Below are positions 1-7,459 of a stretch of 48,544 bases of DNA, one piece after another. The notes beneath the pieces are model-generated. The model worked only from the letters and a program-made list of their open reading frames with translations. It had not been told where the DNA came from and searched no databases. The number at the start of each line of letters is the position of its first letter. The first letter of the stretch is position 1. The stretch covers positions 1-48,544 of the forward strand of contig JALXFN010000101.1 in the NCBI GenBank assembly GCA_027068975.1, in the 5' to 3' direction. A program made the translations under genes and the position numbers. This stretch comes from Campylobacteraceae bacterium (GTDB lineage: Bacteria; Campylobacterota; Campylobacteria; Campylobacterales; Sulfurovaceae).

Positions 1-307
1 CTAAATAGGGAATGGTATAGGTCTGTTTGCTAAAGCCTGAAAGGGTATTTATTTCAAGTATCTTCTCTTTTGGCGAATTTTTAGTGACGATAACAAGGTT
101 GTGTAAATCTCTTGGTACCCAGTTTGTTATCTCTAGGGTTGTCTCATTAACTCTTTTAAATGCAATAAGATGTTGCATGTTTAGTTTTAATTGTTCAACA
201 TCATATACAGTGGCATTATCTTCTAAAATAGAAGCTGTAGAAATGGCACTGTTTGTACCAAAAAGAAGTGTTAAGGAGGAAAGCCCTCCTATAATCAGTT
301 TTTTCAT
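1..307 (-). CDS. Exported protein of unknown function (5' part only)
   Basis: An open frame starts with ATG at 307 on the minus strand and runs off the left edge after about 102 codons. A good ribosome-binding site (AAAGGA) lies just upstream. The N-terminus, MKKLIIGGLSSLTLLFGTNS, is a typical signal peptide with a Lys-Lys start and a hydrophobic core, so the product is probably periplasmic or outer-membrane. The visible mature part includes TNWVPRDLHNLVIVTKN and has no motif I recognise. The open frame on the opposite strand over the same stretch has no ribosome-binding site and is a shadow. Function unknown; the rest of the gene lies outside the window. Confidence 0.7.
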   Translation of the reverse strand, partial: MKKLIIGGLSSLTLLFGTNSAISTASILEDNATVYDVEQLKLNMQHLIAFKRVNETTLEITNWVPRDLHNLVIVTKNSPKEKILEINTLSGFSKQTYTIPYL

Positions 308-352
308 CTCTTTATCCTTTAATTCTCTTCAATTGAATCATTATATCGAAGA

Positions 353-1906
353 TTAGTCTATCTTCTCCCACTCAAATTTGGATATGTTTTTATCTTCCTT
401 GGAAAATTCTATCCCTATAATAATTAATTCATCTGCTTTCTCTTGATATTTTTCATAGTATCTCTTCTCTTTTATCTGCTCTAATGCCTTTGCATTTTGA
501 CTCTTGTTATCTACAACTTTAAATTCAATAACATAAACTTGGCTCATATCAGGTGTAGCAATAGTTAAATCAATTCGCCCTAGACTGCTTACATCTTCAG
601 CTATAAATTGTATGCCCAAACCTGCTAAATAAGCATACATAACATTGGCATAATAACCCTCATAGTTTTGAATATCATTTTTTACATAGGAGTTATAAGG
701 AAGTGATGCAAAAAGTTGATAAATTTCTCTTTTGAACTTGTCCATATCTTTGTTTAATATAGCAGTTAATATTGGCATTTTAGGAAGAGAACTATCGGTC
801 AAAAGATACTTAAAAATATTCTCATTCAATGCTGTTCTAACTTCAAGATTAGGATAGGTTAACTTATAAATTCTCTGATTAAATATTGTTTCAACCTCTT
901 TTATCGTTAAATATCCTGTTTGAAAAAGAAGCGTCTCTATCTTTATATCATCTACATCAAAACTACCTAAGTCACTTTCACTAATGGCTATATCTTCTAA
1001 GTTTGGTAAAAAATAGTTTTTCTGTTTGAGAATTTCAATTAAAAAACTAGGATTACCTGTCTCAAACCAATAGTTACTATAGATTTTATTTCGAGAGAAA
1101 AAGAGCAATATATCAAAAGGGTTATAGACACCTTCCCCTAAAAAATTATAACCGTTATACCACTTTTTTAATTCATCTAAATCAACATCATCTAAGCGTT
1201 CAGCAAAACTCTCTTTTACATCTTTATGAGTATATCCACAAATAGTTGCATAGTTTGGATTTAGAGATATGTCTTCTAAGTTATTTAGTCCACTAAATAG
1301 ATTAACTTTTGAAAACTTACTTACCCCTGTTAAAAAGGCAAACTTGACATATTGGTCACTATCTTTTATCACAGAGTAGATATTTTTTAATCTGTCTCGT
1401 ATCTCTTTTGATAACTCTCTATCTGTTATGTTGTCAAGTATAGGTTTGTCGTACTCATCTATTAAAATGACTACTTTTTGATTGTATTTTTCATAAGCTT
1501 TTTTTATTAAATCTAAAAAACAATTTTTGACACTCTCTTTATATTGACACTCTAAGCCCAATCGTTCTTGATTTTCGTCTATACTATATAAGATAGTTTG
1601 GTCTAAATCATTAACAGACTCCGTAACACCTGCTCCAAAACTAATTTTAATCACAGGATAGGTAATATCCCAATCCCACTTATCATAAATATAAAGCCCA
1701 TCAAACAGCTCTTTTTTACCCTCAAATATATCTTTGAGTGTATCTAAAAAAAGAGACTTACCAAAACGACGTGGGCGTGAGAGGAAGTAGTACCCACTAC
1801 TGTTTATAAGGTTTAGAGCTAAGTCTGTTTTATCTATGTAGATGTAGTTTTCTTTTTTATCTCTTATTTTTGCGAATGTTTGGATTCCTATTGGTAGGTT
1901 TTTCAT
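353..1906 (-). CDS. AAA-ATPase-like / PD-(D/E)XK nuclease-domain protein
   Basis: A 517-residue protein of the family that joins an AAA-ATPase_like domain to a C-terminal PD-(D/E)XK nuclease-like domain (DUF1703 type). The N-terminus MKNLPIGIQTFAKIRDKKEN, the P-loop-like RPRRFGKS near residue 45 and the Walker-B-like ILIDEYDKPILD near 150 are the family hallmarks. Towards the C-terminus RIDLTI and then VIEFKV (near 460) give the D...E-x-K nuclease core. Such genes occur in many copies in Bacteroidota and Campylobacterota. Their role is uncertain, with links to mobile DNA or defence proposed. It stands alone, about 45 bp from its left neighbour and 280 bp from its right neighbour. Family assignment is confident, function is not. 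Confidence 0.85.
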   Translation of the reverse strand: MKNLPIGIQTFAKIRDKKENYIYIDKTDLALNLINSSGYYFLSRPRRFGKSLFLDTLKDIFEGKKELFDGLYIYDKWDWDITYPVIKISFGAGVTESVNDLDQTILYSIDENQERLGLECQYKESVKNCFLDLIKKAYEKYNQKVVILIDEYDKPILDNITDRELSKEIRDRLKNIYSVIKDSDQYVKFAFLTGVSKFSKVNLFSGLNNLEDISLNPNYATICGYTHKDVKESFAERLDDVDLDELKKWYNGYNFLGEGVYNPFDILLFFSRNKIYSNYWFETGNPSFLIEILKQKNYFLPNLEDIAISESDLGSFDVDDIKIETLLFQTGYLTIKEVETIFNQRIYKLTYPNLEVRTALNENIFKYLLTDSSLPKMPILTAILNKDMDKFKREIYQLFASLPYNSYVKNDIQNYEGYYANVMYAYLAGLGIQFIAEDVSSLGRIDLTIATPDMSQVYVIEFKVVDNKSQNAKALEQIKEKRYYEKYQEKADELIIIGIEFSKEDKNISKFEWEKID

Positions 1907-2189
1907 TGGGGTCTCTTATATATTTCATCTCTTGATGCAAGGTTAAAGCAATTAAAAAAATGTACTATTTTATCAAATAAATTAAGTCTAATGGTCATTT
2001 TTTAGCCTTTACTTGCTTTTGTTTTAAGTATATCAGAAAGTTGTTGAAAGTGTGGTGGGTGTGTAAATTTCAAAATGTTTTAGATTATTTTAAGCTTTGT
2101 TATATGAAATAGCTTTGAGTCCTATTTTTTATTAAGATTTTCTATGATACTATCAATTTATAATTGATTTTTTAATCAAAGGATAAAAA

Positions 2190-3455
2190 TTGAAAATATT
2201 ATTCTATAGCATTATACTCATTCTAATACTAAACAGTTGTGGAAATTCAAAGAAAGATGAAAAAAGTGATTCTGTTCCCATAGTAATTATGGGACCATCT
2301 ACTGTATATATTGCACATGAGTTAAATGAAGCAATGTATCAAGATGGAAGCGATTGTCGCCTTGAAGGCTGGGGTGAGAGACTTTGGGAGTATGCAAGTA
2401 GTAATAATATTGCATCGAAAATATATAATTTTGCACAACCTGGTTCAAATACACAAACTTTCCAAATCCCCCCTGAAGAGAGAGAAGGCAACGATAGATT
2501 ACAATATGGTCCCCAAAGAGACCACTACTGGGCAAAAGTTGTTGAGAAGATGAAAGAGTTAAAAAAAGGAATACTTCTTATACAATTTGGTGCAAATGGA
2601 GATACAAAAGAGCAATTTAAATCAAATATAAGAAATTTTATACAAAAAGCAAAAGCTCTTAACTTTACACCTATTTTACTAACTGAGATGGCGAAAAGAA
2701 TAAGAAAAAATGGTCATTATAATGCTGGTAGAGGAGAAGAAATAGAGTGGATGAGAGAAATTGCAGAAGAACAAGATGTAATGCTTTTAGACCTTTTTGA
2801 AAAGAGTAAGAGTGTCTATTCTCAATTAACAGAAAAAGAGTGGGACGAACAATTTGCTAACTGTTACTCTAAATGGTATCGAGGAGATACTGCGCCAAAG
2901 CAAGATACTCATTTTGAGCCAAAGGGTGCTAAAAAGGTCGCATCATGGATTAGAGAACTAGCATGTGAAGAGGATAAAAATAGTGTATTATGTCAGGAGT
3001 TAAATGGGACTCCAAAGAGACTACTCTTATCATCAACTAAAAATATTCCAGAGCATGACATACCACCAATGAGTTGGGAAAATATGCCTAAAGGCACTAA
3101 AAGTTTAGCTATTGTTATAGACGACCATAGTGCTAATCATTGGGTTCATTGGGCTGTAGCAAATATTGCCCCTAAAAGAACCTCAATAGTTGCAGAAAAA
3201 ACACCAAATGAAGCAAAAGTTTTAAAAAATCAAGAAGGTGCAGAACTTTATGTTGACCCTGCTTACCCTCATCAACATATTTATGAAATACATATTTATG
3301 CTTTAGATGTAGAAAAGTTATCCGATACTCATAGAATGCAAGGTACAAGAAAAATACCACTGTTTGATTCAGATAAAATCTATAATCATATAATGTTTGA
3401 AAAAAGATTTGGAAACTTTATTATAGGTAAAGCATCACATTTTTTTGAACCTTAG
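2190..3455 (+). CDS. Lipoprotein with SGNH/GDSL-hydrolase-like fold
   Basis: A 421-residue predicted lipoprotein. It starts at TTG with AAAGGA placed 8 nt upstream. The signal peptide ends in a lipobox (ILNSC, Cys17). The SGNH pattern is visible: block I reads IMGPSTVY, with Ser kept but the usual Asp of GDS replaced by Pro. A GANGD stretch stands where GxND is expected, and DTHFEPKGA provides the C-terminal Asp/His pair. GWGERL after block I recalls rhamnogalacturonan acetylesterase-type enzymes. It may therefore be an esterase acting on carbohydrate or envelope substrates, but the altered block I makes activity uncertain. A roughly 150-residue C-terminal extension is unassigned. It is monocistronic, with a toxin-antitoxin pair downstream. 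Confidence 0.7.
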   Translation: MKILFYSIILILILNSCGNSKKDEKSDSVPIVIMGPSTVYIAHELNEAMYQDGSDCRLEGWGERLWEYASSNNIASKIYNFAQPGSNTQTFQIPPEEREGNDRLQYGPQRDHYWAKVVEKMKELKKGILLIQFGANGDTKEQFKSNIRNFIQKAKALNFTPILLTEMAKRIRKNGHYNAGRGEEIEWMREIAEEQDVMLLDLFEKSKSVYSQLTEKEWDEQFANCYSKWYRGDTAPKQDTHFEPKGAKKVASWIRELACEEDKNSVLCQELNGTPKRLLLSSTKNIPEHDIPPMSWENMPKGTKSLAIVIDDHSANHWVHWAVANIAPKRTSIVAEKTPNEAKVLKNQEGAELYVDPAYPHQHIYEIHIYALDVEKLSDTHRMQGTRKIPLFDSDKIYNHIMFEKRFGNFIIGKASHFFEP

Positions 3456-3489
3456 TTAAAGTGTTTACCAAATATTAAAGAAATAACGA

Positions 3490-3510
3490 TATAATTATCC
3501 GTATAATTAT
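3490..3510 (+). promoter_or_regulatory. Probable promoter/operator of the toxin-antitoxin pair
   Basis: Two copies of TATAATTAT begin at 3490 and 3502, so they lie 12 bp apart, about 25 bp upstream of the antitoxin start. Each is almost its own reverse complement and each contains a perfect -10 box (TATAAT). Antitoxins of this type usually bind such repeated palindromes over their own promoter to autoregulate, so I infer an operator. The AT-rich setting weakens the case. Confidence 0.45.
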
Positions 3511-3532
3511 ATTCATAATTAAAAGGATAAAA

Positions 3533-3829
3533 ATGGTATCCTATACTCAAAGTGAACTTGTATCAGCCACAGAACTCTCTAAACAGTTTGGAGAGTATAT
3601 TTCAAAAGTTAAAAATGGTCTTTTAGATAAAATTGGTATTTTAAAAAACAATAAACTTAATGCTGTTATTTTATCAGTTAGTGAATATGAACGAATGGCT
3701 CTTGCAGAAGCTAGATTAGAAGAGCTTGAGACAGCTCAAATGCTTCAAGAACGACTTAAGAGACCTAAAGAGGAATATCTTAATGGAGATGATGTTTTAA
3801 AAAGATTAAACTTATCGTTGGATGACTAA
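3533..3829 (+). CDS. Type II antitoxin, Phd/YefM family
   Basis: A 98-residue protein with the Phd/YefM N-terminal fold: SATELSKQFGEYISKVKNG followed by NKLNAVILSVSEYERM. This is the DNA-binding half of such antitoxins. The Glu/Leu-rich C-terminal helix would wrap the toxin. AAAAGGATAA precedes the ATG. The RelE-like toxin gene starts 2 nt after its stop, so the two are surely co-transcribed. It should neutralise the toxin and repress the shared promoter through the upstream palindromes. Confidence 0.88.
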   Translation: MVSYTQSELVSATELSKQFGEYISKVKNGLLDKIGILKNNKLNAVILSVSEYERMALAEARLEELETAQMLQERLKRPKEEYLNGDDVLKRLNLSLDD

Positions 3830-3831
3830 CA

Positions 3832-4131
3832 GTGTATGATTATAAATTTCACCCTGAAGCCGAAAAAGAGTTAGCTAAACTCAACTGTTCTGTGCAACTT
3901 CTTTTTACTAAAACTTTAAAAAAAATATTAATAAATCCTGAACTTGGTATTGATTTGGGCAATAAAAATAACCTAAATCTCAATGGTTTGAAAAAAATGT
4001 ACTTTGACCATAAACAATATAGAATTGTATATCAAGTTTTAGAAGAGGAGATTATTGTCTATATTATTGCTGTAGGGAAAAGAGACAAGATGGAAGTTTA
4101 TGAGAAAGCTAGTGAAAGAGTTGAAGAGTAA
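3832..4131 (+). CDS. Type II toxin, RelE/ParE superfamily
   Basis: A 99-residue basic protein that opens MYDYKFHPEAEKELAKL and ends with YRIVYQVLEEEIIVYIIAVG, the first helix and last beta-strands of the RelE/ParE fold. The start is GTG, 2 nt after the antitoxin stop, which fits translational coupling. RelE-type members cut mRNA on the ribosome and ParE-type members poison gyrase. The sequence alone does not separate these, though KxxYRIVYxV is commoner in RelE-like proteins. Length is normal and there is no sign of decay, unlike the toxin remnant at 26523-26642. Confidence 0.88.
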   Translation: MYDYKFHPEAEKELAKLNCSVQLLFTKTLKKILINPELGIDLGNKNNLNLNGLKKMYFDHKQYRIVYQVLEEEIIVYIIAVGKRDKMEVYEKASERVEE

Positions 4132-4151
4132 AAACTCTTAACTCTTACTTT

Positions 4152-4167
4152 TTGATATGTATATCAA
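4152..4167. other. Short palindrome between convergent genes
   Basis: TTGATAT, a 2-nt centre and ATATCAA form a 7-bp perfect inverted repeat between the toxin gene (+) and copB (-). It could be a weak terminator stem for either gene. It is AT-only apart from one pair and lacks a clear U-tract, so the role is uncertain. Confidence 0.3.
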
Positions 4168-4178
4168 ATCAATACCCC

Positions 4179-4865
4179 CTAAAACCAAATCCGAACCCCA
4201 CCAACAGCATAAGTCTCATTAAGAGGAGAAATATCAGCAGTATTACCAAAGTTTTTACTCCACTCTACCCCAACATAAGGAGCAAATTCACGTCGTATCT
4301 CATAGCGTAAACGCATACCAGCTGTAAGGCTTGAAAGACCTTTTCTTAAACCCATGTTTAGGTTGTCTTTACTGTAGGCATCAAGTGCAATTGATGGTGT
4401 CAAAATAAGCTTTTGTGTAAACAGTGCTTCATACTCTGCTTCTAAACGTACTCCTAGATTTCCACTGTCACCAATGAGTAAGGCTCCACGTGTTTCAAAA
4501 AAGTAAGGGGCTAAACCTTGAATGGCAACTACACCCCATGTTTGAGAGTCAGCTTCTGTTTTGTCATAGCCAACACCAAACTGTATGTCCCAATAAGGAG
4601 CAATGGCTTTAGAATAAATCAATTGGTTTTCACTCTGGGTTGAGCCATCTTTTGGTTTTTCACCTTCGGTATAAAAGTAAATTTTATCCAAATCATAACC
4701 TATCCATAAATTCGTGTCCCAAGCAATGTTTTTTTCATCATTTCCTTGTTTTTCTAACTCATCAATGGTAAGTTTTGAAAGTAGTGGGTCATCACCCATT
4801 CCTGCATGGCTTAGTGTTCCAAGTACCATAAGTATGGCTGTTGTTTTTAATATTTTTTTCATCAT
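4179..4865 (-). CDS. copB: Copper resistance protein B family, outer-membrane
   Basis: A 228-residue protein with signal peptide (MMKKILKTTAILMVLGTLSHA) and the CopB/PcoB beta-barrel pattern: WIGYDLDKIYFYTEGE near the start and a terminal MRLRYEIRREFAPYVGVEW...GGVRIWF ending in Phe, the usual outer-membrane C-terminus. Classical CopB has a long Met/His-rich N-terminal part that is absent here, so this is a short form. The gene follows copA by 7 nt in the same direction and shares its transcript. Its likely role is copper sequestration or efflux across the outer membrane alongside the CopA oxidase. AAAGGATAA stands before the double ATG. Confidence 0.85.
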   Translation of the reverse strand: MMKKILKTTAILMVLGTLSHAGMGDDPLLSKLTIDELEKQGNDEKNIAWDTNLWIGYDLDKIYFYTEGEKPKDGSTQSENQLIYSKAIAPYWDIQFGVGYDKTEADSQTWGVVAIQGLAPYFFETRGALLIGDSGNLGVRLEAEYEALFTQKLILTPSIALDAYSKDNLNMGLRKGLSSLTAGMRLRYEIRREFAPYVGVEWSKNFGNTADISPLNETYAVGGVRIWF

Positions 4866-4872
4866 TTATCCT

Positions 4873-6594
4873 TTATGCTACTACTTTTCTAAACATACCA
4901 CTCATATGGTAAAGCAGGTGACAATGGTACGCCCATTCACCTTTGGCATCAACGGTAACCTGCATACTAATCTTAGAACCTGGTTGAACAATAACGGTAT
5001 GTTTTCGTACAAATTGGTTATCCCCTGTCTCTAGGTCACTCCACATTCCATGTAGGTGCATTGGGTGATTCATCATGGTATCGTTTATGTAGGTAATACG
5101 TAAACGTTCACCATAATGAAACTGTAGTGGTTTGGCATCGGTATATTTAATTCCATTTATTGACCACATGTAACGTTTCATATTTCCTGTAAGCCGTAAA
5201 ATTATCTCTCTATCAGGGTACGTTGTATCTACCACACCTTCTAAACTTTTTAAATCGGCATAGGTTAATACTTTTCGTCCATTATTTCTAAGCCCAACAC
5301 CTGGGTCACTCAAACGGTATTGAGGATCCATTGCTCTCATGGTCGTTTGTACACCACGTGCTTCTTCTAATGGGGTAATAGGAATTTTCTTTTTCATTGG
5401 CATTTTTTTAGACATCGTTTTATCTGATTTCATATCCATTGTCTCACCTTTATCCATCTTCATGCTTCCCATGTTCATTCCCATATCGGCATGACTCAAA
5501 ATAGGCAGTGCATCCATAGCAGGAGCAGTGGCTAAGTTTTGAGCATTGGTAGTTAACGCCCCCAAAGCATATCCTGAACGGTCAAGACTTTGTGCAAAAA
5601 TAGCATAGGCTTCACTTCCTTTTGGTTCGACTATTACATCATAGGTTTCGGCAACGCCGATTCTAAACTCATCTACGCTTACGGGTTCCACATTGTTTCC
5701 ATCGGCTGATACAATGGTCATTTTTAGATTGGGAATACGTACATCAAAAAATGTCATAGCCGAAGAGTTAATAAACCGTAGACGAATCTTCTCACCTCTA
5801 TTAAACAGAGCTTTAAATTGTGTGGCAGGATTGTTTCCATTCATTAAATAGGTATAGGTGTACCCTGTCACATCAGACAAATCTCGGTCGGTCATACGCA
5901 TCTCATTCCACATTTTTCTACTCTTAAAGGCATTTGAAAGTCCATTCTCTTTTACTTCAGAGAAAAAATCTCCAACTGTTCTTTGCTTAAAATTATAGTA
6001 ATCACCCATCACCTTTAGTTTTCGATAAATACTTTCAGGGTTCTCATCTGACCAATCAGAAAGAGAGACCACATAGTCACGGTCATACTCAAATGGCTCT
6101 TTCTCTTTAGGGTGAATAACAATTGCTCCATAAACTCCTGTCTGTTCTTGAAATCCTGAATGTGAATGGTACCAATAGGTTCCACTTTGTCGTAATGTTA
6201 TGGTGTAAGTAAAAGTCTCTTTAGGTTTAATTCCCTCAAAACTGATGCCTGGAACACCATCCATGGCAGGAGGTAAAATAAGTCCATGCCAGTGGATAGA
6301 ACTGTCTACTTCTAAGTCATTGTAAACTTTTATAGTGACAGTATCACCCTCTCTAAAGTGTAAAGTTGGTCCTGAGATTTGACCATTGACTGTGGTTGCA
6401 ATAGCAGGGCTACCCGTTAAATTTACAGCTGTTTTACCAATGACCAATGAAAACTCTGTACCATGTAAATCATGGCTACTGTCTATAGTTGGTTTTGGCT
6501 CTTTTGCATCCAAAGGTAGTGTTGCTAAAAGCGATGTTACTACAACACCTTTAACAAATGTTCGTCTATCTATTTTTGAATTATTTATTAACAT
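4873..6594 (-). CDS. copA: Multicopper oxidase CopA, Tat-exported
   Basis: A 573-residue periplasmic multicopper oxidase of the CopA/PcoA type, thought to oxidise Cu(I) and bind copper. A twin-arginine signal (DRRTFVKG) is followed by a hydrophobic stretch. All copper-ligand motifs are present: SIHWHG near 97, YWYHSHSG near 140, HPMHLHG near 512 and WAYHCHLLYHMSGM near 554, covering type 1, 2 and 3 sites. Between the second and third domains lies a Met/Lys-rich segment (MGMNMGSMKMDKGETMDM) as in other CopA proteins. GGAG lies 7 nt before the ATG. It is transcribed with copB. The OmpR-type system at 9973-11773 is a plausible but unproven regulator. Confidence 0.93.
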   Translation of the reverse strand: MLINNSKIDRRTFVKGVVVTSLLATLPLDAKEPKPTIDSSHDLHGTEFSLVIGKTAVNLTGSPAIATTVNGQISGPTLHFREGDTVTIKVYNDLEVDSSIHWHGLILPPAMDGVPGISFEGIKPKETFTYTITLRQSGTYWYHSHSGFQEQTGVYGAIVIHPKEKEPFEYDRDYVVSLSDWSDENPESIYRKLKVMGDYYNFKQRTVGDFFSEVKENGLSNAFKSRKMWNEMRMTDRDLSDVTGYTYTYLMNGNNPATQFKALFNRGEKIRLRFINSSAMTFFDVRIPNLKMTIVSADGNNVEPVSVDEFRIGVAETYDVIVEPKGSEAYAIFAQSLDRSGYALGALTTNAQNLATAPAMDALPILSHADMGMNMGSMKMDKGETMDMKSDKTMSKKMPMKKKIPITPLEEARGVQTTMRAMDPQYRLSDPGVGLRNNGRKVLTYADLKSLEGVVDTTYPDREIILRLTGNMKRYMWSINGIKYTDAKPLQFHYGERLRITYINDTMMNHPMHLHGMWSDLETGDNQFVRKHTVIVQPGSKISMQVTVDAKGEWAYHCHLLYHMSGMFRKVVA

Positions 6595-6707
6595 TTTATG
6601 CTCCTATATTTTATTATCTAAGAACAGTATAGTCCTATCTTTGTGCAAAGTCTGTGTAGCAAAAGCCAAAATAAGCTATGATAAGAAAAAATTTAAGGAG
6701 TCTCTCT

Positions 6708-7403
6708 ATGTTTTATAGAATAGTATCTCTTAGCCTACTCCTCATGGTCTATCTCCACGCTACCCCTTGTAAAAACCCTGCTGTAGCTGATGACAACTTA
6801 AGTAAAAAGTTTCGTTATGGCTGTTTTTGTGGTGAGAATTACCCAAATATTAAACACCCGTCAAAAATAAATTATCGTGAATTAAATAGTACTGCACGTC
6901 AAGAACTCATAGAGCAATACCAAAGTATAGATGCTTATGATAGTATTGATGAGGCATGTAAAGTTCATGACATCTGTTTTATAAAGCATGGTAAACAAGC
7001 CAAGGTTTGTAACGACAGTATAGTAAAGAGTTTAACAGATATTAAAGATAAATTTTCAAAAGAGGCAGATGACAACGTGACCAATGCCCAATGTCGAGAC
7101 CTCGCCTTTGATATTGCTTCAGTTTTTCATACCATCTTCTCACCTGCTGATGATGAAGATACCATTTTTGACTTTGGTATGCTAATGGTCAATGGAGCCA
7201 TTACAGCCACCAACAAGATAGGACAAGAAGCTGTTGATACATTGAGCGATAATGCACCTCGTTACCCAGCTAAAGGGGTAAAGTGTTTGCTGGAAAATTT
7301 AGGAAAAATAAAAAAACAAGAAAAAGCTCCTAAAAACTATAAAGATAAAACAAAAGTAGAACCCTCATTTACTTTAGATGTGAGTGATATCTCAATGCCA
7401 TAA
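6708..7403 (+). CDS. Secreted phospholipase A2-like protein with a tail antisense to the histidine kinase gene
   Basis: The start is placed at ATG 6708, with AAGGAG 7 nt upstream; a longer frame from 6678 lacks such a site. The product has 231 residues. A signal peptide (MFYRIVSLSLLLMVYLHA) is followed by YGCFCGENYP (Ca2+-loop-like) and then EACKVHDICF with His87-Asp88, the active-site pattern of secreted phospholipase A2. Ten or so Cys residues suggest disulfides. It may attack phospholipids in the envelope or in other cells. The last 20 codons lie in a 64-bp segment repeated at 9977-10040, where the opposite strand encodes the histidine kinase C-terminus. The tail is thus antisense kinase DNA. 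A convergent hairpin follows the stop. Confidence 0.75.
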   Translation: MFYRIVSLSLLLMVYLHATPCKNPAVADDNLSKKFRYGCFCGENYPNIKHPSKINYRELNSTARQELIEQYQSIDAYDSIDEACKVHDICFIKHGKQAKVCNDSIVKSLTDIKDKFSKEADDNVTNAQCRDLAFDIASVFHTIFSPADDEDTIFDFGMLMVNGAITATNKIGQEAVDTLSDNAPRYPAKGVKCLLENLGKIKKQEKAPKNYKDKTKVEPSFTLDVSDISMP

Positions 7404-7404
7404 G
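7341..7404. repeat. Direct repeat copy A (64 bp) flanking the repeat-lipoprotein gene
   Basis: This segment matches 9977-10040 at 59 of 64 positions in the same orientation. Here it encodes the last 20 residues and stop of the phospholipase-like gene on the plus strand. On the minus strand it still reads as a histidine-kinase C-terminus with only D to E and T to S changes. Together the copies bound a 2.6-kb block holding only the lipoprotein gene. Confidence 0.9.
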
Positions 7405-7414
7405 ATTTTTAAAG

Positions 7415-7448
7415 TGGTTATTCATGAAGAAACAATCACGAATAACCA
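7415..7448. terminator. Hairpin between convergent genes, likely bidirectional terminator
   Basis: TGGTTATTC at 7415 pairs with GAATAACCA ending at 7448. The stem can be extended by two more pairs after one mismatch, leaving a 10-nt loop. It lies between the phospholipase-like gene (+) and the lipoprotein gene (-), where a shared terminator is expected. No long T-run follows on either side, so strength is uncertain. Confidence 0.55.
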
Positions 7449-7459
7449 TATAAAGAAAA

